NCBI GenBank assembly: GCA_910578115.1
Contig: CAJTPO010000008.1
Location: forward strand, 59,499-123,498
Direction: 5' to 3'
DNA: 64,000 bases
Source of the DNA: an uncultured Lachnospiraceae bacterium
GTDB lineage: Bacteria > Bacillota > Clostridia > Lachnospirales > Lachnospiraceae
Shown here: in pieces, positions 17,292-24,751 of the stretch
How positions within the stretch are numbered: the first letter of the stretch is position 1
Layout: every line of letters starts with the position of its first letter
Position numbers and translations under genes: made by a program
The notes under the pieces: model-generated
Told to the model about the DNA's origin: nothing
The model's input: the letters and a program-made list of their open reading frames with translations, nothing else
Database searches by the model: none

Positions 17292-17684
17292 ATGGATGTT
17301 GGAAGACAGCAGACCACAGCGGATAGAAAGCACATTCTGATCGTGGATGATGATCCGGTTGCACTTAAGACGCTTCGGTATTATTTACAGGAAAACTATA
17401 AGGTGACGCTGATCAGCTCCGGGAAGTCGGCGGTGGATTTCCTTGCGAAATATACGCCGGATCTGATTCTTCTGGATTATTTGATGCCTGTTCACAATGG
17501 AGCAGCTGTTTTGAAAGAGATTCAGAGTAAGGTGGAGACGAAGAATATTCCGGTTTTCTTCCTGACGGGACAGACGGATGCGGATACGATCAGTGAGTGT
17601 CTTGCGCTGCATCCGGCAGGCTATCTTGTGAAGCCGGTGGCGAAAGCGGCTCTGCTTGCCAAGATGGAGGAAGTGTTGGGATGA
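17292..17684 (+). CDS. Stand-alone response-regulator receiver domain
   Basis: 130 residues, only a CheY-like receiver. Acidic pocket D19-D20-D21, phosphoacceptor D62 in LILLDYLMPVHNG, Thr in FFLTGQTD and Lys in YLVKPVAK are intact. There is no output domain, so it probably works as a phosphate carrier or through protein contacts. Its stop overlaps the start of the Hpt gene (ATGA), which points to a phosphorelay between the two products. Confidence 0.9.
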   Translation: MDVGRQQTTADRKHILIVDDDPVALKTLRYYLQENYKVTLISSGKSAVDFLAKYTPDLILLDYLMPVHNGAAVLKEIQSKVETKNIPVFFLTGQTDADTISECLALHPAGYLVKPVAKAALLAKMEEVLG

Positions 17685-18268
17685 AGGGGATTGACATATC
17701 TGTGGGCCTGGAATACGCGGGGGATGATGAAGCGTTATACCGGGAGATCCTGACAGAATATGCGGACTGCATCGAGGAACAGGCGCAGGCAATAGAATGT
17801 GCTGTGGCGGCAGAAGACATCGAGCGTTTTACGCTGGAAGCCCATTCTTTGAAAAGCACATCCAGAACCATTGGGGCGCAGGGAGTGTCCGAACAGGCGA
17901 GAGAGCTGGAGGAATATGGAAAAAGATGTGAGTGGGCGAAGATCCGGGCCGGAATGCCGCAACTGCTGGCATCCTACAGAGGATTACATTCCGTGATCTT
18001 ATCATATTGTGCGGATGAGCGGAACGGGGAGCAGGAGAAGCGGCCTCTGGATCGCGAAGCGGTGGAAGAGCTTCTGTCGCAGCTTGCGGACAGCCTGGAA
18101 GTCTGGGATTCCGTCCGGGCGGAGGAGATCATTGCGGAACTTGCGCGGTATGATCTGGAAGAGGAGTTTGCCCTGTACCGGAAGAATCTGGCTTCGGCAA
18201 TGGGAAAGTTTGATTATGAGGCGTGCAGAACCATTGTGATGCAATGGCGTGCAGCCAACGTGTTATGA
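17681..18268 (+). CDS. Hpt-domain phosphotransfer protein
   Basis: 195 residues. The Hpt helix carries AHSLKSTSRTIGA with the phospho-accepting His at residue 55. The rest is a second, roughly 90-residue helical region (LDREAVEELLSQLADSLEVWDSVRAEEII) that has a similar length and layout but lacks the His motif. The ATG at 17681 overlaps the receiver gene's stop by four bases, so translation is probably coupled. No histidine kinase is nearby, so the input kinase is elsewhere. Confidence 0.85.
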   Translation: MKGIDISVGLEYAGDDEALYREILTEYADCIEEQAQAIECAVAAEDIERFTLEAHSLKSTSRTIGAQGVSEQARELEEYGKRCEWAKIRAGMPQLLASYRGLHSVILSYCADERNGEQEKRPLDREAVEELLSQLADSLEVWDSVRAEEIIAELARYDLEEEFALYRKNLASAMGKFDYEACRTIVMQWRAANVL

Positions 18269-18287
18269 ATAAGAAGGCATAGAATTT

Positions 18288-19187
18288 ATGGAGAAGGCAT
18301 ATAAACTGGAATTTGCCGGGGAGCGGACGGGCAGCCTGTATGTGAACTGCTGCGGGCTTTCCCGGACGGAAGGGCTGCACAGCTTTGGACCGGCACTAAA
18401 ACCTCATTATCTGGTTCATTATATATTGAGCGGCAGGGGAAGATTTTCCATCGGAGGTAAGGAATATCCATTGGAAGCGGGATACGGATTTCTGATCACA
18501 CCCGATGAACTGGCATTCTATCAGGCAGACGAAGATGATCCGTGGACTTATGTGTGGGTGGGTTTCAGCGGCACGCAGGCGGCGGAGTATGTGAATAATA
18601 TCGGGTTGTCTGTGAGACAGCCCGTTTTTCGGTCGGAGGACTCACAGCAGCTGTATCAGATCGTAAAGGATATGATGGAGCACAATACTTTCGGACTTTC
18701 CAATGATCTGCGCCGTAACGGGCAGCTGGGCATCTTTTTGTCCGTTATAGCGGAGGGGACAAGGGTGGAGGAAAAGAATGAAACAGACCGGGCCAACACT
18801 TACGTCCGCAAGGCAATCTCTTTTATCCAGAGTAATTACTGCAATTCCATCAAGGTGACGGATGTGGCCCGGTATGTCTGTATCAACAGAAGCTATCTAT
18901 ATACGCTGTTCCAGAATTCCATGGGGATGTCACCGCAGCAGTTTTTGACGGCGTTTCGAATCACCAAGGCTACGGAACTGCTGCAGCTGACGTCACTTCC
19001 GATCGAGAGTATCGCACTGTCATGCGGTTATCATGATCCGCTGGTTTTCACCAAGGCCTTCCGGCAGATGAAGAAGATGACGCCCACGGCCTATCGCAGG
19101 GAGATGCAGAAGGGGGAGACGAGACGCAATAAGGCGTATCTGAAAGAGGTGGAGGATTTTATCAGTCAGATCAACAGTCTAAGGTAG
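18288..19187 (+). CDS. AraC-family transcriptional regulator
   Basis: 299 residues: an N-terminal AraC-type cupin (about 30-150; YILSGRGRFSIGGKEYPLEAGYGFLITP), a linker, and two helix-turn-helix units at about 185-285 (IKVTDVARYVCINRSYLYTLFQNSMG and SIALSCGYHDPLVFTKAFRQ). Members of this type sense sugars and activate carbohydrate genes. It lies 20 bases after the Hpt gene and 380 bases upstream of galK. Control of galK-galT is a reasonable guess from position only. Confidence 0.88.
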   Translation: MEKAYKLEFAGERTGSLYVNCCGLSRTEGLHSFGPALKPHYLVHYILSGRGRFSIGGKEYPLEAGYGFLITPDELAFYQADEDDPWTYVWVGFSGTQAAEYVNNIGLSVRQPVFRSEDSQQLYQIVKDMMEHNTFGLSNDLRRNGQLGIFLSVIAEGTRVEEKNETDRANTYVRKAISFIQSNYCNSIKVTDVARYVCINRSYLYTLFQNSMGMSPQQFLTAFRITKATELLQLTSLPIESIALSCGYHDPLVFTKAFRQMKKMTPTAYRREMQKGETRRNKAYLKEVEDFISQINSLR

Positions 19188-19301
19188 GTTTCAGGAAAAT
19201 GGCAGATCGCATTTGTGCGGCGTAACCTTTGCAACATTTTGACAGGTTTGTGTAACAATGAGATATTTAAGTTATGCCGGCTTTTTTATATGATAACAAT
19301 A

Positions 19302-19369
19302 CCCTTAGTGAACAAAGAGATACATACTCTAAAGCGGGATAATTTCAGTATTTCCCTGTTCATTGAAGG
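19302..19369. repeat. Imperfect inverted repeat (family D)
   Basis: CCCTTAGTGAACAAAG (19302-19317) and CCCTGTTCATTGAAGG (19354-19369) face each other. The same arms, perfect there, form the hairpin at 43638-43679. It abuts the family A element directly. Confidence 0.55.
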
Positions 19370-19472
19370 TATAGTAAACGACATGACAAATTTCTGTTTC
19401 CTGCTCCTGCAGGAGCCATATACTGAAGCACCTGCAAGGCCGAAAACGAAATTTCCAATGTCGCTAACTATA
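19370..19472. repeat. 103-bp MITE-like element, family A, upstream of galK
   Basis: The ends are inverted repeats of about 25 bases: TATAGTAAACGACAT and its partner ATGTCGCTAACTATA, both continuing to AAATTT/GAAATTT. The centre has the palindrome CTCCTGCAGGAG. A second full copy of identical length is at 40079-40181. There is no coding capacity. Inserted about 100 bases before the galK start, it could carry promoter or terminator activity. Confidence 0.85.
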
Positions 19473-19568
19473 AGTTAATAACATATTTGCAGTAGTTGAG
19501 AACAGTGGAAGCCGAAGACGGGATGACTGTGGGACAGTGAAGGTGAATAAGAGAAGGAGGACATCTGA

Positions 19569-20732
19569 ATGAAAGAAGCAGTATTGAAGAAGTTTGGGGA
19601 ACTTTATGGGGATACGCAGGGCGTCAATGTTTATTTTGCGCCGGGCCGTGTGAATCTCATCGGAGAACATACGGATTACAATGGGGGACACGTTTTTCCC
19701 TGTGCACTGACCATTGGCACTTATGTTGCAGCCCGGAAGAGAGCAGATAGAAAGTTGACATTTTATTCCATGAATTTTGACAGGCTGGGGGTTGTTGAAG
19801 GCAGTCTGGATGATCTGACACCGGCTAAGGAAGCGGAATGGACGAATTATCCGAAGGGAGTTATGTGGGCCTTTGCGGGAAGAGGCATGGAGATGGACTG
19901 TGGACTGGATATCGTGCTGTACGGTAACATTCCCAATGGTTCCGGCTTATCGTCTTCCGCATCTTTGGAAGTAGTGACCGGTTATGTATTGAGGGATCTG
20001 TACGGATTCGATGTGACGAATGTGGATCTGGCGAAGATCGGGCAGTATTCGGAGAATAATTTCAACGGTATGAACTGTGGCATCATGGATCAGTTTGCAT
20101 CTGCCATGGGTAAGAAGGATAACGCTATTTTTCTGGATACGGCGGATTTGTCTTACGAGTATGCTCCGCTTGTGCTGGACGGAGCAAAGATTGTGGTGAC
20201 CAACAGTAATGTCAAGCATTCACTGGTGAATTCGGCTTACAATGAGAGAAGAAGCGAGTGTGAGAAGGCGTTGGAAGAACTGCAGACGGTGGTGGATATT
20301 AAGGGGCTGGGTGATCTGACCGAGGAACAGTTCGAGATGCACAGGGAGGCAATTAAGAGTGAGGTACGCGTGAAGAGAGCGAAGCATGCGGTCTATGAGA
20401 ACCAGAGGACGATCCGTGCGGTGGCGGCATTGAAAAACAATGATTTAAAGCTGTTTGGTGAGCTGATGAATGCTTCCCACGTGTCTCTGCGCGATGACTA
20501 TGCGGTATCCTGTGAGGAGATTGATGTGCTGGTGGAAGAAGCGTGGAAGGTGGACGGCGTGATCGGATCCCGCATTACAGGCGGCGGCTTCGGCGGCTGC
20601 ACCGTGAGCATTGTTCGTGATGAGGCGGTGGATGCTTTTCAGGAGAAGGTCGGAGCGGCGTACAAAGAACGTGTGGGCAGGACGGCTGACTTCTATGTGG
20701 TAGAGATTGGAGACGGGCCGCGCAAATTATAA
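19569..20732 (+). CDS. galK: Galactokinase
   Basis: A 387-residue GHMP kinase that phosphorylates galactose at C1 in the Leloir pathway. Galactokinase signature GRVNLIGEHTDYNGGHVFPCAL at the N-terminus, ATP loop NGSGLSSSASLEVVTGY, and C-terminal SRITGGGFGGCTVSIV are intact. Normal length. GAAGGAGGACATCTGA precedes the ATG. It is followed by galT after 21 bases, forming an operon. Confidence 0.97.
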   Translation: MKEAVLKKFGELYGDTQGVNVYFAPGRVNLIGEHTDYNGGHVFPCALTIGTYVAARKRADRKLTFYSMNFDRLGVVEGSLDDLTPAKEAEWTNYPKGVMWAFAGRGMEMDCGLDIVLYGNIPNGSGLSSSASLEVVTGYVLRDLYGFDVTNVDLAKIGQYSENNFNGMNCGIMDQFASAMGKKDNAIFLDTADLSYEYAPLVLDGAKIVVTNSNVKHSLVNSAYNERRSECEKALEELQTVVDIKGLGDLTEEQFEMHREAIKSEVRVKRAKHAVYENQRTIRAVAALKNNDLKLFGELMNASHVSLRDDYAVSCEEIDVLVEEAWKVDGVIGSRITGGGFGGCTVSIVRDEAVDAFQEKVGAAYKERVGRTADFYVVEIGDGPRKL

Positions 20733-20753
20733 AGTGGAGAGACGAGGAGAGCT

Positions 20754-22259
20754 ATGATTCAGAAAAATATTAGAAAACTGGTACAGTATGGGCTGCAGAC
20801 AGGCCTGATCACAGAAGAGGATAAGATTTATACGACCAACAGGCTTTTGGAGCTGTTTCAGCTGGATGAGCTGGAAGAGTGCAGCGATGAAGTCAGTATG
20901 AGCGTGGAGGAACTGGAAGAGGTACTGGCACAGATGATGGACTACGCATATGAGCAGGGCATCATGACGGAGAACAGTATCGTATATCGGGATCTGTTCG
21001 ACACGAAGATCATGAGTATGCTGGTGCCAAGGCCCAGTGAGGTGATTGCCGGATTCGAGGCAAGATATGCGAAAAGCCCGGTGGAGGCGACGGAGTATTT
21101 CTACAAGCTGAGCCAGGATACCGATTATATCAGAAGATACCGGATCATGAAGGATCAGAAATGGATTGCACCCACAAAGTATGGCGATCTGGATATCACC
21201 ATCAATCTGTCCAAACCGGAGAAGGATCCCAAGGCTATCGCGGCGGCCAGGACCGCGAAGCAGAGCGGCTATCCGAAATGCCTGCTCTGCATGGAAAATG
21301 AAGGTTATGCGGGCCGCGTGAACCATCCGGCAAGGCAGAATCACAGAGTGATTCCGGTGATGATCAACGGCAGCCGCTGGGGATTCCAGTATTCCCCGTA
21401 TGTATATTATAATGAGCACTGTATCGTGTTCAACTCTCAGCATATTCCGATGAAAATCGAGCATGATACGTTCTGCAAGCTGTTTGATTTCGTGAAGCAG
21501 TTCCCGCATTATTTCGTGGGTTCCAACGCGGATCTGCCGATCGTGGGCGGTTCCATCTTGAGTCACGATCATTTCCAGGGCGGTCATTATGAGTTTGCCA
21601 TGGCGAGGGCGCAGGTAGAGAGGACCTTTACGATCAGGGGCTTTGAGGATGTGGAAACCGGAATCGTGAACTGGCCTATGTCCGTGATTCGTATCTCGGC
21701 TGAGGACTCCGACAGGCTGGTGGAGCTGGCGGACGTGATCCTGAATGCGTGGAGAGGCTACAGCGACGAGGCGGCATTTATCTTTGCCGAGACTGACGGG
21801 GAACCTCACAATACGATTACGCCCATTGCCAGGAAAAGAGGCAATAAGTTCGAGTTGGATCTGGTGCTGCGCAACAACATTACGACTGCGGAGCATCCGC
21901 TGGGCGTCTATCATCCCCATGCGAATCTGCATCACATTAAGAAGGAAAATATCGGCCTGATCGAAGTGATGGGTCTGGCGGTACTGCCTGCAAGATTGAA
22001 GGATGAGATGGAGAAGCTGGCTGAAGCAATCCTTACCGGTGCAGATCTGCGAAAGGATGAATTGTTGGAGAAACACGTCGACTGGGTGGAGGAATTCCTG
22101 CCGGGATATTCACAGGTCAACAGGGATACGGTGATGGATATTATTCATAAGGAGATCGGCAACGTGTTCATGCAGGTGCTGGAGGATTCCGGCGTCTATA
22201 AGAGAAATGCGGAAGGCCAGGCGGCGTTCGACAGATTTGTCGAGTATTTGAATCGCTGA
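20754..22259 (+). CDS. galT: UDP-glucose--hexose-1-phosphate uridylyltransferase, class II
   Basis: A 501-residue class II GalT, the longer form typical of Firmicutes. It transfers UMP between UDP-glucose and galactose-1-phosphate. Recognisable blocks: KCLLCMENEGYAGRVNHPARQN, GGSILSHDHFQGG (the HDH active-site region) and the C-terminal LGVYHPHANLHHIKKENIGLIEVMGLAVLP. Same strand as galK, and a terminator follows at 22313. galE is not in the window. Confidence 0.96.
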   Translation: MIQKNIRKLVQYGLQTGLITEEDKIYTTNRLLELFQLDELEECSDEVSMSVEELEEVLAQMMDYAYEQGIMTENSIVYRDLFDTKIMSMLVPRPSEVIAGFEARYAKSPVEATEYFYKLSQDTDYIRRYRIMKDQKWIAPTKYGDLDITINLSKPEKDPKAIAAARTAKQSGYPKCLLCMENEGYAGRVNHPARQNHRVIPVMINGSRWGFQYSPYVYYNEHCIVFNSQHIPMKIEHDTFCKLFDFVKQFPHYFVGSNADLPIVGGSILSHDHFQGGHYEFAMARAQVERTFTIRGFEDVETGIVNWPMSVIRISAEDSDRLVELADVILNAWRGYSDEAAFIFAETDGEPHNTITPIARKRGNKFELDLVLRNNITTAEHPLGVYHPHANLHHIKKENIGLIEVMGLAVLPARLKDEMEKLAEAILTGADLRKDELLEKHVDWVEEFLPGYSQVNRDTVMDIIHKEIGNVFMQVLEDSGVYKRNAEGQAAFDRFVEYLNR

Positions 22260-22312
22260 CAGCTGCATATCAGCGATACTGTCAATGGAAAATATTGGAA
22301 TAAGTAGAAATG

Positions 22313-22340
22313 AGGCGGGATCTTTCGATCTCGCCTTTTA
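22313..22340 (+). terminator. Intrinsic terminator after galT
   Basis: AGGCGGGATC and GATCTCGCCT pair around TTTC, followed by TTT. Confidence 0.85.
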
Positions 22341-22485
22341 GACACGTGGTATAAATACCGGCGTGTAGATCAGTCTTGGCAGAAAAGAAGGTGGTTCTTT
22401 CTGGTTTATGGGGATTGATCTGCCAATCTGATAGAAATGCAGTTTTATATACAGTATAAGTATTTTGCAAATATATAAAATAAGA

Positions 22486-22833
22486 TTAAAGCTGTATATC
22501 CATTCCCAGCATATTTTGTACAAAGGTGTCACAGGCCCTTTGCTGCCAGGGATTCAGCTGTTGGTACATAGACATATGATTTCGGTATTTTTTCAGGTGG
22601 AACTTGTCGTTTGCCAGCAATAAATCTGCATTAAGACGTTCTTCGGCAAGATACAGGACATAGTCTGTAGAGACATGAAAGAAGCGTGAAAGGTCACATA
22701 CGAGGGAGGCATCCGGAATGGATATCTCACATTCGATCTTACTCAGAGTTGACTGGTTCAGGTTTAAATCCTTAGCCAAAGCCTGTTGTGATAATTTTTT
22801 TTCTAATCGTAAGTTTTTTATCCGTGTTTTCAT
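22486..22833 (-). CDS. XRE-family helix-turn-helix regulator
   Basis: 115 residues. The N-terminal helix-turn-helix runs over about residues 5-60 (RIKNLRLEKKLSQQALAKDLNLNQSTLSKIECEIS), followed by DASLVCDLSRFFHVSTDYVLYLA, the usual end of this domain. The C-terminal 45 residues are helical and unassigned. Monocistronic and convergent with galT. Target unknown. Confidence 0.85.
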   Translation of the reverse strand: MKTRIKNLRLEKKLSQQALAKDLNLNQSTLSKIECEISIPDASLVCDLSRFFHVSTDYVLYLAEERLNADLLLANDKFHLKKYRNHMSMYQQLNPWQQRACDTFVQNMLGMDIQL

Positions 22834-22985
22834 TCTCTTTACCCTTCTATTATTGTAGGTTAATTTGCCGTAAGAAATATTCCAATATGCAATAAGAGTA
22901 TTATGTAGGGAATATTTTCAAGGTAGAAATCACGAAAGGTAGTAGAATTATGAATAGGAGCACAATATATTGTATAATTTATGCC

Positions 22986-23134
22986 GCTTCGGAATGGAGG
23001 GAAGGTTGAAAAATCACACTGATGTGCTGATTTTTCAACTGCGAGTTTGTGCCGGAGACACAAACTCGAGATCGCAGAGCCAAATTTGAAATTTGGCTCG
23101 CGGCCTTCGCAAAAGAACTGCTTCGGCATGGAGG
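22986..23134. repeat. 149-bp family C element ending in a ribosome binding site
   Basis: Bounded by direct repeats GCTTCGGAATGGAGG (22986) and GCTTCGGCATGGAGG (23120), 134 bases apart. The interior has three dyads: GTTGAAAAATCA/TGATTTTTCAAC, GCGAGTTTGTG/CACAAACTCG and AGCCAAATTTGAAATTTGGCT-type. The second boundary repeat supplies the GGAGG of the exonuclease gene at 23139. A second copy with the same 134-base spacing is at 37596-37744. Confidence 0.88.
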
Positions 23135-23138
23135 AAAA

Positions 23139-23855
23139 ATGACGGAATCATATGTGTGCATTGATCTGGAGACTACAGGGCTGAATCCCAGGTTGGATAA
23201 AATAATTGAGATTGGAGTCGTGGTGGTAGAAGGGAACAGGATCGTGGAAAAGTGGGAGACTTTCATCAACCCGAACAGAAGACTTGAGGAACATACCGTT
23301 GCGCTTACCGGAATCAGGGATGAACAGTTGTCCGGGGCTCCGGCAATAGAAGAAGTACTTCCAAAGCTGCTGGCAATGACAGAGGATCAAGTGCTGCTGG
23401 GACACAGGGTGCTGTTTGATTATTCTTTTATCAAGAAGGCAGCTGTTGATCGGAAATTGTCTTTTGAGAGAAGCGGGATTGATACGCTGAAGATTGCACG
23501 AAAGTATCTGGTGGATTTGGAGAGCCGCAGTCTGGGCAGTCTCTGTAATCATTACGGGATAGCCCATAATGCCCACAGGGCGTTGGGCGATGCGGAAGCT
23601 ACCGTAAATCTGTATCAAAGATTGACGGAAGAGTTTCACGAGAAGGAGGAGAAGGAAGGCAGGCACAGTCTTTTCCTGCCTAAAGTTTTGACCTTTCATG
23701 TAAAAAGGGATACGCCGGCCACCGTATCCCAGAAAGAACAGTTATATAAATTGAAAGACAGGCATAAACTGATAACAGACTATGATATTGAGAAGCTGTC
23801 CCGCAGTGAGGCTAGTCGCCGGATTGATCTGCTTCTTGCAGAATACGGACGATAG
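23139..23855 (+). CDS. DnaQ/PolC-epsilon-like 3'-5' exonuclease
   Basis: 238 residues. Exonuclease motif I is VCIDLETTGL (D9, E11), motif II is LLGHRVLFDYSFI, and motif III is YGIAHNAHRALGDAEAT (HxxxxxD). This DEDDh pattern belongs to the polymerase III epsilon-like family. A C-terminal extension of about 60 residues is unassigned. It may act in repair or as a stand-alone proofreader. The ATG at 23139 follows GGAGG donated by the repeat; an upstream in-frame start lies inside the repeat and is rejected. The 3' end overlaps the convergent gene by 44 bases. Confidence 0.88.
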   Translation: MTESYVCIDLETTGLNPRLDKIIEIGVVVVEGNRIVEKWETFINPNRRLEEHTVALTGIRDEQLSGAPAIEEVLPKLLAMTEDQVLLGHRVLFDYSFIKKAAVDRKLSFERSGIDTLKIARKYLVDLESRSLGSLCNHYGIAHNAHRALGDAEATVNLYQRLTEEFHEKEEKEGRHSLFLPKVLTFHVKRDTPATVSQKEQLYKLKDRHKLITDYDIEKLSRSEASRRIDLLLAEYGR

Positions 23856-24429
23856 ATTTCTGCATGGCGGAATTCAGGACTTCCGCGATCGGATAAAGAT
23901 GACCGATCTTTTCAGGCGTATGCTGTTCCCTGTAGATCCGGCATAACAGGCGATAGGTACTGCTGATGTCAGTTCCCGTGGATACGGCGAATTCCAACAT
24001 GTGACAAGCCTCATCAACATGTCCGGCATCATAAAGAGCCTGCGCCCATTGCTGCAGGGTGCGCACCAGAAGCGTATAATTCTGGTCATATTGTGTCAGG
24101 AGATCGATATTGGGAGCACCATAACGAAGCTTCAGTTCCGTGTTGCTGATGCCGGTAAAATTGACCACAGGCAGGTCTTTTAAAGTCATGATGATCTGTC
24201 TGTAATCTTCAATTTTCGGCACATCAGGCAACAGCGACATGGGAAATTCCTCCACGGGAATATGGATGTAATCCAGGTCGTCCAGGGATTTACGGCGGGT
24301 GCTGTTGGCTTCCCGTTCTCTCGCCCAGAAATCCTGATCGATGGCTTCCTGCGTCTTTTTATTCTTACGTATATTGACTGCGATGGCGACGGAGAGTGTG
24401 GCAACACTTGCAAAAAACACTAAATTCAT
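23812..24429 (-). CDS. Membrane-anchored helical protein of unknown function
   Basis: 205 residues: an N-terminal membrane segment (NLVFFASVATLSVAIAV), a charged linker, and a helical C-terminal half with TPR-like spacing (QQWAQALYDAGHVDEACHMLEFAVSTGTDISSTYRLLCRIYREQ). I do not recognise a named family. It overlaps the exonuclease gene tail to tail by 44 bases, and is transcribed divergently from the small membrane peptide at 24474. Confidence 0.7.
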   Translation of the reverse strand: MNLVFFASVATLSVAIAVNIRKNKKTQEAIDQDFWAREREANSTRRKSLDDLDYIHIPVEEFPMSLLPDVPKIEDYRQIIMTLKDLPVVNFTGISNTELKLRYGAPNIDLLTQYDQNYTLLVRTLQQWAQALYDAGHVDEACHMLEFAVSTGTDISSTYRLLCRIYREQHTPEKIGHLYPIAEVLNSAMQKSIVRILQEADQSGD

Positions 24430-24473
24430 ATATAATATCCTTTCAGTAAACTTATAATATGCGGAGGCATTTT

Positions 24474-24569
24474 ATGTTTAACAGAAAAACAAAGAAGATC
24501 ATTTCTTCCATAATTATAGTCATTCTTGTGTTATCAATGGTCGTTCCGCTTTTTGCCACGACACTGTGA
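24474..24569 (+). CDS. 31-residue single-pass membrane peptide
   Basis: ATG at 24474 follows GCGGAGG with good spacing; the stop is at 24567-24569. The product has a basic start (MFNRKTKKII) and one hydrophobic helix (SSIIIVILVLSMVVPLFATTL). A TATAAT box lies just upstream at 24453-24458. Positive start plus one membrane span resembles small membrane regulators or membrane-active peptides. Function unknown; coding status is inferred from the strong ribosome binding site and composition. Confidence 0.6.
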   Translation: MFNRKTKKIISSIIIVILVLSMVVPLFATTL

Positions 24570-24751
24570 GCCGGTGAATTTGCATCTGTCTGAAGCGGCC
24601 GGGTTATGGCAGGCGGAGAAGTGTAATGGAAGCGTGGCGTGTTCACGAACGGCGCAGCAGGTGCGCGGTTCTGATTGCCAATTGCTTTTATAATAACATA
24701 TATTTGATTTGAGGGCAATTTCAGGTTTTGGAGAAAGAAAGGCAGGTATTT

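Noticed and set aside
19215..19478. An 87-codon plus-strand frame before galK
   Set aside because: Crosses the family D and family A repeats and has composition unlike neighbouring genes.
22860..23129. A minus-strand frame with PNFKFGSAISSL, shared with 37176-37790
   Set aside because: Comes from the family C repeat read backwards; the real genes start at the repeat's other end on the plus strand.
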